Source of the DNA: Candidatus Mediterraneibacter quadrami
GTDB lineage: Bacteria > Bacillota > Clostridia > Lachnospirales > Lachnospiraceae
DNA length: 64,000 nucleotides
Direction of reading: 5' to 3'
NCBI GenBank assembly: GCA_019120575.1
Contig: DWUU01000024.1
Location: 1 to 64,000, forward strand
The notes beneath the pieces are model-generated. The model was given only the letters and a program-made list of their open reading frames with translations, was not told the origin of the DNA and did no database searches. This document shows, in pieces, positions 42,042 to 51,359 of the stretch (the stretch's first letter is position 1; each line of letters opens with the position of its first letter). The position numbers were made by a program, and so were the translations under genes.

Positions 42042-44129
42042 TTATTCAGCCACGTCGCGGATGCTGAAGCTGAATCTTCCCATCTTGTCTTTTCCGAGGC
42101 ATACGGCTTTCACAACATCGCCGAGCGCAAGAACGTCTTCTACTTTGTTGACTCTCTGCTTCGCGATCTTGGAAATGTGTACAAGCCCCTCCTTGCCCGG
42201 TGCGAACTCAAGGAATGCACCGAACTCTTTAATGCTTACAACCTTGCCTTCAAATACCTGTCCGGCCTCAAAATCCGTAACGATCGTATGGATCAGCTTC
42301 GCCGCCTTGTCCATACCCTCTTTGTCCGTACCGCAGATGGATACGAATCCGTCGTCCTCGATATCGATCTGGACGCCGGTCTGCTCGATGATGGCGTTGA
42401 TCGTCTTGCCTCTCTGGCCGACCACATCGCCGATCTTCTGCGGATCGATCTGCATCTGGATGATCTTCGGCGCATACGGTCCGACTTCCGGTCTCGGCTC
42501 GGCGATGGCTTTGTTCATCACATCATCAATGATATGCAGTCTTGCCTTTCTTGTTGCGGCAATGGCCTCCTCGATGATCGGTCTTGTCAGGCCGTGGATC
42601 TTGATATCCATCTGGATCGCCGTGATACCCTTGTGCGTACCTGCAACCTTGAAGTCCATATCTCCGAAGAAGTCTTCCAGGCCCTGGATATCGGTGAGCA
42701 CCAGATAATCGTCATCCGTCTCGCCTGTCACAAGTCCGCAGGAAATACCTGCCACGGCAGCCCTGATCGGCACGCCGGCGGTCATCAGCGACATACTGGA
42801 TGCGCAGACGCTGGCCTGTGAGGTGGAGCCGTTGGATTCAAAGGTCTCGGATACCGTACGGATCGCGTACGGGAATTCGGTCTCGCTCGGGAGCACCGGA
42901 ATGAGCGCCCTCTCCGCAAGCGCCCCGTGTCCGATCTCGCGGCGTCCCGGTCCTCTGGACGGCTTCGTCTCGCCTACAGAATAGGACGGGAAATTGTAGT
43001 GGTGCATGTATCTCTTGGACGTAGCCGCCTCATCAAGGCCGTCCAGTCTCTGTGCCTCAGAAAGCGGCGCCAGCGTGGTCACCGTACAGATCTGGGTCTG
43101 TCCGCGGGTGAACATGGCGGATCCGTGCACTCTCGGGATCAGGTCAACCTCTGCGGCCAGCGGACGGATCTGGTCGATGGCACGGCCGTCCGGACGCTTG
43201 TGGTCTTTCAGGATCATCTTTCTGACCGTCTTCTTCTGGTACTGGTATACCGCCTCGCCCAGCTTGTCCAGCCACTCTTCATTGTCGGCGAAAGCCTCGG
43301 CCAGCTTGTCGGTCAGCACGCGGATATTCTCTTCTCTCGTCTGTTTGTCATCGGTAAATACCGCCTCTTCCATCTCGGCCGGCGGCACGATCTTCTGGAT
43401 CTCATCAAACAGTTCCCGGGGAACGGCAAAGCTCTGGTACTCGTGTTTCTCCTTGCCGCACTCTGCCACGATCGTATCGAAAAATGCGATCACCTTCTGG
43501 TTCAGCTCGTGAGCCGCGAAGATGGCCTCGATCATCCGGTCTTCCGGGACCTCATTGGCGCCGGCCTCGATCATGATCACTTTCTCTTTTGTAGACGCAA
43601 CCGTCAGCGCCAGATCGGAAGCCGCTCTCTGCGCTGCTGTCGGGTTAAATACAAACTCTCCGTCCACAAGGCCCACCTGTGTCGTGGAGATCGGGCCGTC
43701 GAACGGGATATCGGAAATGCTGGTCGCGATGGAAGCGCCGAGCATGGCGGTCAGCTCCGGGCTGCAGTCCTGATCCACAGCCATGACCAGATTCTCCAGT
43801 GTCACGTCATTTCTGTAATCCTTCGGGAAAAGCGGACGCATCGGGCGGTCGATGACACGGTCTGTCAGGATCGCATTCTCAGACGCCTTGCCCTCTCTCT
43901 TATTGAATCCGCCCGGGATCTTTCCTACAGAATACATTCTTTCATTGTATTCTACGCTTAAGGGGAAGAAATCGATCCCCTCTCTCGGTTTCTCTGATGC
44001 GGTCGCACAGCAGAGCACTGTTGTGTCGCCATAGTGCATCAGGACGGCGCCGTTGGCCTGTTTTGCAACTCTTCCGACGTCCACGCGAAGCGTTCTGCCG
44101 GCCAGTTCCATTTCATACTTCCTGTACAT
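42042..44129 (-). CDS. pnp: Polyribonucleotide nucleotidyltransferase
   Basis: 3'-5' phosphorolytic exoribonuclease. 695 residues: two RNase PH domains (the second with FPSYSVGETKPSRGPGRREIG), a KH domain (about 555-610, IGDVVGQRGKTINAI) and an S1 domain (about 620-690, FEGKVVSIKEFGAFLEF). The start MYRKYEMELAG has AAAAGGAGAG upstream. It lies behind rpsO in the conserved rpsO-pnp order but has its own promoter and a long structured leader, suggesting autoregulation. Confidence 0.98.
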   Translation of the reverse strand: MYRKYEMELAGRTLRVDVGRVAKQANGAVLMHYGDTTVLCCATASEKPREGIDFFPLSVEYNERMYSVGKIPGGFNKREGKASENAILTDRVIDRPMRPLFPKDYRNDVTLENLVMAVDQDCSPELTAMLGASIATSISDIPFDGPISTTQVGLVDGEFVFNPTAAQRAASDLALTVASTKEKVIMIEAGANEVPEDRMIEAIFAAHELNQKVIAFFDTIVAECGKEKHEYQSFAVPRELFDEIQKIVPPAEMEEAVFTDDKQTREENIRVLTDKLAEAFADNEEWLDKLGEAVYQYQKKTVRKMILKDHKRPDGRAIDQIRPLAAEVDLIPRVHGSAMFTRGQTQICTVTTLAPLSEAQRLDGLDEAATSKRYMHHYNFPSYSVGETKPSRGPGRREIGHGALAERALIPVLPSETEFPYAIRTVSETFESNGSTSQASVCASSMSLMTAGVPIRAAVAGISCGLVTGETDDDYLVLTDIQGLEDFFGDMDFKVAGTHKGITAIQMDIKIHGLTRPIIEEAIAATRKARLHIIDDVMNKAIAEPRPEVGPYAPKIIQMQIDPQKIGDVVGQRGKTINAIIEQTGVQIDIEDDGFVSICGTDKEGMDKAAKLIHTIVTDFEAGQVFEGKVVSIKEFGAFLEFAPGKEGLVHISKIAKQRVNKVEDVLALGDVVKAVCLGKDKMGRFSFSIRDVAE

Positions 44130-44161
44130 ATTGCTCTCCTTTTTGTATTTCTCTTTGTCCT

Positions 44162-44251
44162 GCAGACAGATGTCTCCGAAACTACTGAAAAACATACCGT
44201 AAAAAGAGCCTGTGTGCTTTTCAGTGGTCTCGGTTACGTTTAGCTGTCCGC
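44162..44251 (-). promoter_or_regulatory. pnp: Two-tier stem-loop in the pnp leader
   Basis: Inner stem: CCGAGACCACTGAAAA pairs with TTTTTCAGTAGTTTCGG (44176-44233 overall), about 16 pairs with one mismatch and one G-U. Outer stem: GCGGACAG pairs with CTGTCTGC. The element lies 33 bases before the ATG. A long pnp 5' stem cut by RNase III and then degraded by PNPase is the known autoregulation in E. coli; a similar role here is inference. Confidence 0.65.
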
Positions 44252-44261
44252 AATCTTAAAT

Positions 44262-44290
44262 ATTATACCACAGCGTTCGGTGTATAGCAA
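44262..44290 (-). promoter_or_regulatory. pnp promoter
   Basis: On the minus strand TTGCTA (44285-44290), 17 bases and TATAAT (44262-44267), just downstream of the rpsO terminator. Confidence 0.72.
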
Positions 44291-44302
44291 TTATTAAATA
44301 GT

Positions 44303-44333
44303 AAACGGGGCAGATTTCTCTGCCCCGCCTTTT
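44303..44333. terminator. Terminator between rpsO and pnp
   Basis: CGGGGCAGA and TCTGCCCCG form a nine-base perfect stem with a four-base loop. The minus-strand tail TTTACTATTT is a modest U-tract, so readthrough into pnp is possible. Confidence 0.75.
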
Positions 44334-44358
44334 CCTTTTTTCAGACCTGATCCTCTGA

Positions 44359-44625
44359 CTATTTTCTCAGTCCGAGTCTCTCGATCAGTGAACGGTATCT
44401 CTCGATATCGATCTTTCTCAGGTATGCAAGAAGACCTCTTCTCTGACCTACCATCTTAAGAAGACCTCTTCTGGAGTGGTGATCCTTCGGATTCGCCTTG
44501 AAGTGATCTGTAAGCTCGTTGATCCTTGCTGTAAGGATTGCGATCTGTACCTCCGGAGATCCTGTGTCTCCCTCTGTTCTTCCATACTCTTTGATGATTG
44601 CCTGTTTCTTCTCTTTTGCGATCAT
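44359..44625 (-). CDS. rpsO: 30S ribosomal protein S15
   Basis: 88 residues, standard length, with [17 protein letters not shown] and [15 protein letters not shown], the 16S rRNA-binding blocks. The start MIAKEKKQ has AAGGAGG upstream; the in-frame upstream extension is not S15. Own promoter and a structured leader precede it. Confidence 0.98.
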   Translation of the reverse strand: MIAKEKKQAIIKEYGRTEGDTGSPEVQIAILTARINELTDHFKANPKDHHSRRGLLKMVGQRRGLLAYLRKIDIERYRSLIERLGLRK

Positions 44626-44720
44626 TTTCGCGTCCTCCTTATAAAACTTCTGATAAACGCCTGGCATTAAGCAACGGTCGGAGTGATCCGGTCACCGAAC
44701 GCCGGCTTTTTTGTAACCTT
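44626..44720 (-). promoter_or_regulatory. rpsO leader, possible S15 autoregulatory RNA
   Basis: The 5' UTR of about 95 bases folds: GCCGGC pairs with GCC-A-GGC (one bulged A), enclosing a GTGA/TCAC hairpin. S15 leaders in other bacteria bind S15 through varied structures, so this is a plausible regulator, not a recognised match. Confidence 0.4.
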
Positions 44721-44724
44721 GCAC

Positions 44725-44753
44725 AGTATAGCATACGGTTCGCGGAATGTAAA
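44725..44753 (-). promoter_or_regulatory. rpsO promoter
   Basis: On the minus strand TTTACA (44748-44753), 17 bases and TATACT (44725-44730). Confidence 0.72.
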
Positions 44754-44782
44754 GCTGTTTTTTTTGCGGATCCCGTCGGATT

Positions 44783-45673
44783 TTACAGACCGAAATACCG
44801 TTCCCCGTAACGCATGTCCCGCATCACATTCTCCTTCAGCTCCTCCACGGAACCGAACTTGGTCTCCGGCCGCTCAAAATCACAGAACTGCGCGGTGATC
44901 TCTTTGCCGTACGCGTCCCCCTCATAGCCGTAGACATACACTTCCAGGAGGCGCCGCTGCTCATCCGTCACCGTGGGCTTGATCCCTGCATTTCCGACCG
45001 CATTGTACCAGGTCCCGTCGATCTTCACCCGGCAGGCATAGACGCCGAACCGGGGCAGGATCTTGTGCTCCTCCGGCTCAATATTCATGGTCGGAAAGCC
45101 CAGGGTGCGACCCAGCTGCTTCCCGTGCCGGACGACGCCGGTGAGTTCATACGGATAGCCGAGCAGCGCCTCTGCCAGCTTCACATCGCCCTGGGCCAGC
45201 GCATCCTTGATATAGGTGCTGCTGATCACCGTGCCGAGATACCGTTCCTTATCCACCACGTCGACGGTATAACCGTACCGGTCCGCAAATGATTCCAGCA
45301 TCCGGGCATTTCCCCGTCTTCCCCGTCCGAAATTAAAGTCCGTTCCCACTACAAGATGTGCGGCATGGAGTTTTTTATACAGGACTTCTTCAATAAATGC
45401 TTCCGCTTCCATGGACATAAAGTCCCCGCTTAACGGCTGCTCGATCAGCCAGTCCGTCTTTCCGGAAAGATGCGCCCGACGTTCCCTGACGGTCATCAGA
45501 GAATCCCGGTGCATGTCAAAGGCGCAGACAACTGACTCGCAGCCGTCCCCGCTGTAGGAAAAAACCTTCTCCAGCAGTTTCTGATGCCCCCGGTGAAGTC
45601 CGTCAAACTTCCCGAGCGTGACCGCCGTCTTCCTGTTTCCGTCATATGCTTCGATCCCGCTGATCACTTTCAT
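44783..45673 (-). CDS. ribF: Bifunctional riboflavin kinase / FAD synthetase
   Basis: Makes FMN from riboflavin, then FAD. 296 residues: N-terminal adenylyltransferase domain (GKFDGLHRGHQ near residue 18, later GTDFNFGRGRRG and STYIKD) and C-terminal flavokinase domain (LGFPTMNI, near residue 194). The start MKVISGIEAY has GAGGAG upstream. It follows truB by 19 bases, ending the translation-factor operon. Confidence 0.96.
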   Translation of the reverse strand: MKVISGIEAYDGNRKTAVTLGKFDGLHRGHQKLLEKVFSYSGDGCESVVCAFDMHRDSLMTVRERRAHLSGKTDWLIEQPLSGDFMSMEAEAFIEEVLYKKLHAAHLVVGTDFNFGRGRRGNARMLESFADRYGYTVDVVDKERYLGTVISSTYIKDALAQGDVKLAEALLGYPYELTGVVRHGKQLGRTLGFPTMNIEPEEHKILPRFGVYACRVKIDGTWYNAVGNAGIKPTVTDEQRRLLEVYVYGYEGDAYGKEITAQFCDFERPETKFGSVEELKENVMRDMRYGERYFGL

Positions 45674-45692
45674 GCTGTCAACTCCTCGCTTC

Positions 45693-46643
45693 TCATTTGT
45701 CCGGCTGATCCGGATCATAGAACATTTTCTCCGGTCTGAACCGTTTTCCGGCCGGCTCATACCGGTATACGCCGACAAAGATCCCCCGGCTGTCATACAG
45801 GCGGACCTTTTCATTTTCTTCAAAAGCCGGACCTTCGACGCCGGCTGTGCCGGCATCCGTTCCCCGAAACTCCACCGGACTCCCGTTATGTGCGAGCCGG
45901 TCATACGTTTCACAGATCTTAACCTCACGCATCCGGTCAAATACCCGGTCCGTGGGGATCAGGATCTCATTAAGCCGGCCGGAACGGACCCGTTCTTCCA
46001 CCCCGTCAAGCTTCCGGCTGTCCGCCAGGACAAAACCGCCGACCCGGGTTCGCAGGAGGGATTCCATGCATCCGCCGCATCCGAGCTTCTCCCCGATGTC
46101 ATGACACAGGGTGCGGATGTAGGTTCCTTTGGAACATTCCACCTCCATGCGGATGCGCGGCAGGTCGATCGAGATGATCCGGATTTTCCGGATCGACACC
46201 TTCCGGCTCTTCCGCTCTACCGTCTTTCCCTCGCGGGCCAGTTCGTACAGCTTCTTCCCGTTTACTTTCAGGGCGGAATACATGGGCGGAACCTGGTCAT
46301 ACTCTCCCTCAAAACTCATCACACAGGCGCCCGCCGCCTCCGGCGTAATCGCCCGGCCGTCCGATATCAGCGGCCGTTCGGAGAGAACCTGTCCGGTCAC
46401 ATCCTGGGTGTCCGTAGTCCTGCCGAGAAGAAGGACGGCTTCATACGTTTTGTCTTTGTCCGTAAGCAGATCGCAGACCTTTGTGGCCCGTCCGAGACAG
46501 ACAGGGAGCACCCCCTCCGCGTCCGGATCAAGGGTGCCCGTATGTCCGATCTTTTTCTGCCCCACGATCCCCCGCAGCTTTGCCACGACGTCGTGGGACG
46601 TATAACCTTTTTCTTTATAAATATTCAGGATTCCGCTGATCAT
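45693..46643 (-). CDS. truB: tRNA pseudouridine(55) synthase
   Basis: Forms the universal pseudouridine 55 in the T-loop. 316 residues with GHTGTLDPDAEGVLPVCLG (33-51), where D39 is the catalytic residue, and the RNA-binding C-terminus. The ATG overlaps the nrnA stop (ATGA). Confidence 0.97.
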   Translation of the reverse strand: MISGILNIYKEKGYTSHDVVAKLRGIVGQKKIGHTGTLDPDAEGVLPVCLGRATKVCDLLTDKDKTYEAVLLLGRTTDTQDVTGQVLSERPLISDGRAITPEAAGACVMSFEGEYDQVPPMYSALKVNGKKLYELAREGKTVERKSRKVSIRKIRIISIDLPRIRMEVECSKGTYIRTLCHDIGEKLGCGGCMESLLRTRVGGFVLADSRKLDGVEERVRSGRLNEILIPTDRVFDRMREVKICETYDRLAHNGSPVEFRGTDAGTAGVEGPAFEENEKVRLYDSRGIFVGVYRYEPAGKRFRPEKMFYDPDQPDK

Positions 46644-47623
46644 TCTTCTGCATCCTGTTCTTCTGCTTTTTTGAACTGCAGTGCGATCCGTGCCGTAATA
46701 TTATTGATCACGTCATAGCTGGTTCCTTCCATGGTCACACCGGCCGCGCGGACGTGGCCGCCGCCGCCGAAATACCGGGCGATCTCGCTCACATCCACAA
46801 TCTTTTTCGACCGCAGGCTTACTTTGAACCGCTGGGGTGCCAGCTCATGAAGGAAAATAGCCACTTCCACTCCTTTCGTCTGCCTGAGCTGGCTGACGAT
46901 TCCTTCCAGATCGGCCGGTTCCGCCTGGAAAAAGTTCATGGAACGCTGGCGGATCACCGAAACAATGCACCGCTTATCCATGATCAGCATGCTTTCCAGA
47001 AGCGCGCGGCCCAGCATCTGATTCTGGATATAGGTTTTCTCAAAATATGTCTTCTCAATGATCTCGCTCTGGTCAATGCCTTTGCGCATCAGTTTTGCCG
47101 CGATCTCCATCGTCTCCGGCGATGTACAGGAATACTGGAATACGCCCGTATCGTGGGCGATCCCCATATACAGCGCCTCTGCGGACGCCCGGCTTATTTT
47201 CTCCTCATCAAGCAGTGTGAATACCAGTTCTGAAGAAGAACTTGCGTCGGGCACGATATAGTTGTGATCGGCAAAGGCTTCATTGCTGATATGATGATCG
47301 ATGCAGACCGTCTCCTTCGCATGCTCAAACAGGGGCTGCGAAAAGCCGAGCCGCTCTGTATCCCCGCAGTCAAGGCAGATAAAAAGATCGTAAACGTCAT
47401 CTTCCCTGACTGTGGTCTTCACGTCTTCCGTCCCCTGAATGATCCGGTAGGCATCCGGCACGGATTCCAGGTAGACATCTGTCTGTACGGACGGGAACTG
47501 CTCCTTCAGATACAGGTACAGCCCCATGCATGAACCGATGCAGTCGCCGTCCGGACGGACATGGCCGCCCAGTGCGACGCTTCGCTTTCCTTTCATAACT
47601 TCATTTAAGACAATTTTATTCAT
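46640..47623 (-). CDS. nrnA: DHH/DHHA1 oligoribonuclease NrnA
   Basis: Degrades nano-RNA dinucleotides and, in Bacillus, 3'-phosphoadenosine 5'-phosphate. 327 residues with RPDGDCIGS (D25 and D27), DCGDTERLG, the DHH triad in CIDHHISN, and the DHHA1 glycine loop FGGGGHVRAAG near the C-terminus. It overlaps both rbfA (TAATG) and truB (ATGA), so it is embedded in the operon. Confidence 0.95.
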   Translation of the reverse strand: MNKIVLNEVMKGKRSVALGGHVRPDGDCIGSCMGLYLYLKEQFPSVQTDVYLESVPDAYRIIQGTEDVKTTVREDDVYDLFICLDCGDTERLGFSQPLFEHAKETVCIDHHISNEAFADHNYIVPDASSSSELVFTLLDEEKISRASAEALYMGIAHDTGVFQYSCTSPETMEIAAKLMRKGIDQSEIIEKTYFEKTYIQNQMLGRALLESMLIMDKRCIVSVIRQRSMNFFQAEPADLEGIVSQLRQTKGVEVAIFLHELAPQRFKVSLRSKKIVDVSEIARYFGGGGHVRAAGVTMEGTSYDVINNITARIALQFKKAEEQDAEE

Positions 47624-47997
47624 TAATTCTCAGCTCCGTTATATGAATCTCGGTTTACTTCATCTATTTTTCTGCTGATATTTACGCCATATTCAATGGA
47701 CTGGTCCGCAATAAACCGGATCTCCGGCGTATTGCGCATATTTACGGTCCGCGCAAGTTCACGGCGGATATACCCTTCTGCGCTCTGCAGACCCTTAAGC
47801 GTATCCTGCCGTGCCTTCTCATCCCCCAGAACACTGATGTAGGCTTTGCACGTCTTCAGATCCGGAGCAACTTCCACCGCCACGACGGATGTCATCGGCG
47901 CGACTCTCGGATCCTTGATCCCGTTCTGAAGGATATTGCTCAGTTCTCTCTGCACTTCCGCATTGATCCGTGTGTTTTTGATACTGTTTTTTCTCAT
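47623..47997 (-). CDS. rbfA: Ribosome-binding factor A
   Basis: 124-residue KH-like protein needed for late 30S maturation and 16S 5'-end processing. The family features are NTRINAEVQRELSNIL at the N-terminus, then DPRVAPMTSV and RNTPEIRFIAD. The start MRKNSIKNTR has AAAGGAG upstream. It lies 31 bases behind infB. Confidence 0.96.
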   Translation of the reverse strand: MRKNSIKNTRINAEVQRELSNILQNGIKDPRVAPMTSVVAVEVAPDLKTCKAYISVLGDEKARQDTLKGLQSAEGYIRRELARTVNMRNTPEIRFIADQSIEYGVNISRKIDEVNRDSYNGAEN

Positions 47998-48028
47998 TGC
48001 CGCTCCTTTATATTTGTCTGCGTCAGGT

Positions 48029-50746
48029 TTATCTGCGCTCGATCTCAACCATCTTGTACGCCTCTACCTGATCGCCTTCTTTGATGTCATTGTAGTTTTC
48101 AAATACAAATCCGCACTCGTATCCGGATCTTACTTCCTTCACGTCGTCCTTGAAACGCTTCAGAGATGCAAGCGGTCCGTCGAATACGACGATTCCGTCG
48201 CGGATCAGACGGCAGGAACAGTTCCGTTCGAAAATACCGTCCTGAACGTAAGCGCCCGCGATGGTTCCCACGCCGGAAGCCTTGAATGTCTGACGGACTT
48301 CGGCGTGTCCGAGGATCTTCTCCTCGAATACCGGATCCAGCATGCCTTTCATGGCCGCCTCCACGTCTTCGATGGCATTGTAGATCACGCGGTAAAGCCG
48401 CACATCCACGCCCTCGCGCTCGGCGATATCTTTTGCGGTTGCATCCGGACGCACGTTGAATCCGATGATGATGGCATTGGAGGCGGACGCAAGGATCACG
48501 TCAGACTCATTGATGGCGCCGACGCCGCCGTGGATCACCTTGATCACCACTTCATCATTGGAAAGCTTCAGAAGACTCTGCTTCAACGCTTCCACAGATC
48601 CCTGAACATCAGCCTTCACAACGATATCCAGTTCTTTTAAGCTGCCTTCCTGGATCTGGCTGAACAGGTCGTCAAGGGACATCCTGGACTTCGTCTCATC
48701 AAGCAGCTTCACTTTGTTCTGTGCGATAAAGGTCTCCGCAAAGCTTCTTGCCTCTTTCTCGTTCTCGCATCCCACGAACACTTCACCTGCGTTCGGCACC
48801 TCATTGAGACCGAGAATCTCTACCGGCTGGGACGGTCCTGCTTCTCTGACGCGTCTTCCTTTGTCGTCCATCATCGCGCGGACACGTCCGTGTGCGCTTC
48901 CGGCCGCGATGGCGTCGCCCACATGAAGCGTACCTTTCTGTACAAGAACGGTCGCCACAGAACCTTTTCCTTTATCCAGCTCCGCCTCGATCACAAGGCC
49001 TCTTGCGGCACGGTCCGGGTTCGCTTTCAGTTCCATGACCTCCGCCGTGAGGAGGATCATCTCCAGAAGTTCCGGGATGCCTTCTTTGGTGTGTGCGGAA
49101 ACCGGTACGAAGATCGTACTTCCGCCCCAGTCTTCAGGGATCAGCTCATACTCGGTCAGTTCCTGTTTCACACGCTCGATGTTTGCGCCCGGTTTATCAA
49201 TCTTGTTGATGGCAACAATGATCTCGACGCCTGCCGCTCTGGCGTGGTTGATGGCCTCCACGGTCTGGGGCATCACGCCGTCGTCGGCAGCGACCACGAG
49301 GATGGCGATGTCCGTAGAGCTTGCGCCTCTCATACGCATGGCTGTGAACGCCTCATGTCCCGGTGTGTCAAGGAACGTGATCTTCTCTCCGTTTACCTCT
49401 ACCATATATGCGCCGATATGCTGGGTAATTCCTCCGGCCTCGCGGTCGGTGACATTTGTATGGCGGATGGCATCAAGAAGGGAGGTTTTACCGTGGTCTA
49501 CGTGACCCATTACACATACGACCGGCGGACGTTTCACCATCAGGCTTTCGTCCTCTTCATCCTCTTTCAGCAGTTCTTCGATCACATCCACGACTTCCTC
49601 TTTCTCGCAGAGAACGTCAAATTCCAGTGCGATCTCTTCCGCCGTCTCGTAATCCACTTCCTGGTTCACCGTATAAACTTTGCCCTGAAGGAACAGTTTT
49701 TTAATGATTACGGACGGAACGACTTTCATCTTATCCGCCAGTTCCTGGATCGTAAGAACCTCGGGGATCGTGATCTGTTTGATCTTCTCCTCCTTCTTTT
49801 CCTGCTTCGGCTGCGGTTTCTTCACATCAGCAGTCTGCTTCTGTTTGCGGTTCTTTCTGCCTTTTCCCTCAAACGCTTCATCTCTGTATTCTTTCTTTTT
49901 GTTGTCACGCTCTTTGTCTTTTGCCTTGTTCCGCTGGTTCTTCTGCTGATCCATCATTGGAGCAGCCACCTCATCCCTGCGGGAATCCCTCCGGTCATTT
50001 CTTCCTCCCGGAGCGCCGGAACGCTGATCGCGGCCGCCTCTCTCCTGACTGCCTGACCGCTCTGCGTTAAACGGCCGGCTGCCTCTTGCCGGTCTGTCTT
50101 CGCCGTTCCGGCGGGCCGGGCGTTGATCCTGTCTGGGCTGTCTGGACTCTGCACCCCGGTTCTCGCCGGACGGTCTGCCCTCTCCGGACGGACGTACCGG
50201 ACGATCCTCCGCCGGACGTGCCGGACGATCTCCTGCCGGGCGTGCCGAACGGTCCCCTGCGGAACGTGCCGGGCGGTCTCCTGCCGGACGCGCCGGACGG
50301 TCTCCTGCCGGACGCGCCGGACGGTCCCCTGCCGGGCGTACCGGACGTTCTCCTGCCGGGCGTGCCGGGCGTGCCGGGCGTTCTCCTGCCGGACGTGCCG
50401 GACGCTCTCCTGCCGGACGTGCCGGACGCTGCTGGGGACGGGAGCCCTGGATCCGGCTGCTGTTCCTGGAGTTCTGGGGACGGATCACGAAGGCCAGGTT
50501 TTTCTTCTTCGGCGCGGCATTCTCCTTTGCCCCTTCCGCCTCAGCCGGCTTATCCGCCGCCCCGGCTTCTGATTTCTTCACCTCATGCTTCGAAGACATT
50601 TCACTGCGGATCTCATCGGCAACGCTGTCCTCCACCGCGCTCATGTGGTTCTTAACCTCCACATTTTTCTTCTGAAGCATTTCCACCAGTTCTTTATTCT
50701 CAATCCCCAGCTCTTTCGCCAGTTCATGTACCCTCATTTTCGTCAT
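48029..50746 (-). CDS. infB: Translation initiation factor IF-2
   Basis: GTPase placing fMet-tRNA on the 30S subunit. 905 residues: N-terminal IF2N helix ([14 protein letters not shown]), a long low-complexity linker (about 60-320) including a tandem RPARPAGD array (107-187), and a second IF2N domain (about 326-380). The G domain follows with GHVDHGKT (414-421), DTPGHEAF and NKID, then domains II to IV. The start has AAGGAGG upstream. The linker varies widely between species, but the repeat here is unusually regular. Confidence 0.98.
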   Translation of the reverse strand: MTKMRVHELAKELGIENKELVEMLQKKNVEVKNHMSAVEDSVADEIRSEMSSKHEVKKSEAGAADKPAEAEGAKENAAPKKKNLAFVIRPQNSRNSSRIQGSRPQQRPARPAGERPARPAGERPARPARPAGERPVRPAGDRPARPAGDRPARPAGDRPARSAGDRSARPAGDRPARPAEDRPVRPSGEGRPSGENRGAESRQPRQDQRPARRNGEDRPARGSRPFNAERSGSQERGGRDQRSGAPGGRNDRRDSRRDEVAAPMMDQQKNQRNKAKDKERDNKKKEYRDEAFEGKGRKNRKQKQTADVKKPQPKQEKKEEKIKQITIPEVLTIQELADKMKVVPSVIIKKLFLQGKVYTVNQEVDYETAEEIALEFDVLCEKEEVVDVIEELLKEDEEDESLMVKRPPVVCVMGHVDHGKTSLLDAIRHTNVTDREAGGITQHIGAYMVEVNGEKITFLDTPGHEAFTAMRMRGASSTDIAILVVAADDGVMPQTVEAINHARAAGVEIIVAINKIDKPGANIERVKQELTEYELIPEDWGGSTIFVPVSAHTKEGIPELLEMILLTAEVMELKANPDRAARGLVIEAELDKGKGSVATVLVQKGTLHVGDAIAAGSAHGRVRAMMDDKGRRVREAGPSQPVEILGLNEVPNAGEVFVGCENEKEARSFAETFIAQNKVKLLDETKSRMSLDDLFSQIQEGSLKELDIVVKADVQGSVEALKQSLLKLSNDEVVIKVIHGGVGAINESDVILASASNAIIIGFNVRPDATAKDIAEREGVDVRLYRVIYNAIEDVEAAMKGMLDPVFEEKILGHAEVRQTFKASGVGTIAGAYVQDGIFERNCSCRLIRDGIVVFDGPLASLKRFKDDVKEVRSGYECGFVFENYNDIKEGDQVEAYKMVEIERR
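50186..50428 (-). repeat. 24-bp tandem repeat inside infB
   Basis: About ten copies of a 24-base unit encode RPARPAGD/E with small changes (V for A, S for P, occasional E for D). One unit is out of step, where the array reads [11 protein letters not shown]. The array lies in the linker between the IF2N domains. Slippage could change the copy number. Confidence 0.9.
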
Positions 50747-50759
50747 ACAAACTACCTCC

Positions 50760-51077
50760 TTATGCAATCTGATTATTAAGCTCTTTCTGAATCCCGTCTG
50801 CAAAACCTTCGTCCAATATCGCCAGAGATGCACGGAATTCTTTTCCCATTGCATGCCCTAAGGTATCTTTATCTCCGTATATATAGATTGGAACTCTGTA
50901 AAATTTACACATATCCCGAAATTTCTTTTTCGTATTGTCTGAAGCATCCGACGCCACGATCACCAGTCTGGCGCGGCCTGATTTAACCTCACTCTCGGTC
51001 ATCATCTCGCCGCTTGCGCACCGGCCGGCTTTCATGGCCAGACTGATCAGAGACAGCGCTTTATCACGTTTATTCAA
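50760..51077 (-). CDS. ylxQ: L7Ae-family ribosomal/kink-turn protein (YlxQ)
   Basis: 105 residues with the L7Ae fold: [23 protein letters not shown] and the later [18 protein letters not shown]. YlxQ-type proteins bind kink-turn RNA. The start is a TTG overlapping ylxR by eight bases, with GGAGATGG upstream. Constant member of the nusA-infB operon. Confidence 0.9.
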   Translation of the reverse strand: MNKRDKALSLISLAMKAGRCASGEMMTESEVKSGRARLVIVASDASDNTKKKFRDMCKFYRVPIYIYGDKDTLGHAMGKEFRASLAILDEGFADGIQKELNNQIA

Positions 51078-51342
51078 TCCCGTCCATCTCCTTTTCCAGT
51101 CTGTCGTACACCTCTTCCGGTATCTGCTGTCTGAATGAGCGCTCCAGCCCTCTGGACTTTACCGCTTTGCGGAAGCATTCCACCGAGCGGCAGATATAGG
51201 CGCCGCGCCCGTTCTTCTTCCCGTCTGCATCCACCAGGAACTCACCGGTCTCCGTCTTCAGTATACGCATCAGGTCTTTTTTCGGCTTCATTTCACCGCA
51301 CCCTACGCATTTTCTCATTGGGATTTTCTTCTTTACTGCCAA
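51070..51342 (-). CDS. ylxR: YlxR/RnpM RNA-binding protein
   Basis: 90 residues with PMRKCVGCGEMKPK and GRGAYICRS, the DUF448 signature. The Bacillus member has been reported to bind and modulate RNase P RNA. The start is TTG at 51342 with AAGGAGAGG upstream. It sits between nusA and ylxQ, as in other Firmicutes. Confidence 0.93.
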   Translation of the reverse strand: MAVKKKIPMRKCVGCGEMKPKKDLMRILKTETGEFLVDADGKKNGRGAYICRSVECFRKAVKSRGLERSFRQQIPEEVYDRLEKEMDGIE

Positions 51343-51359
51343 ATAATCCTCTCCTTCAG

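Noticed and set aside
50123..50572. Repetitive plus-strand open frame opposite the infB repeat
   Set aside because: Its repeats are simply the complement of the RPARPAGD array; no start signal.
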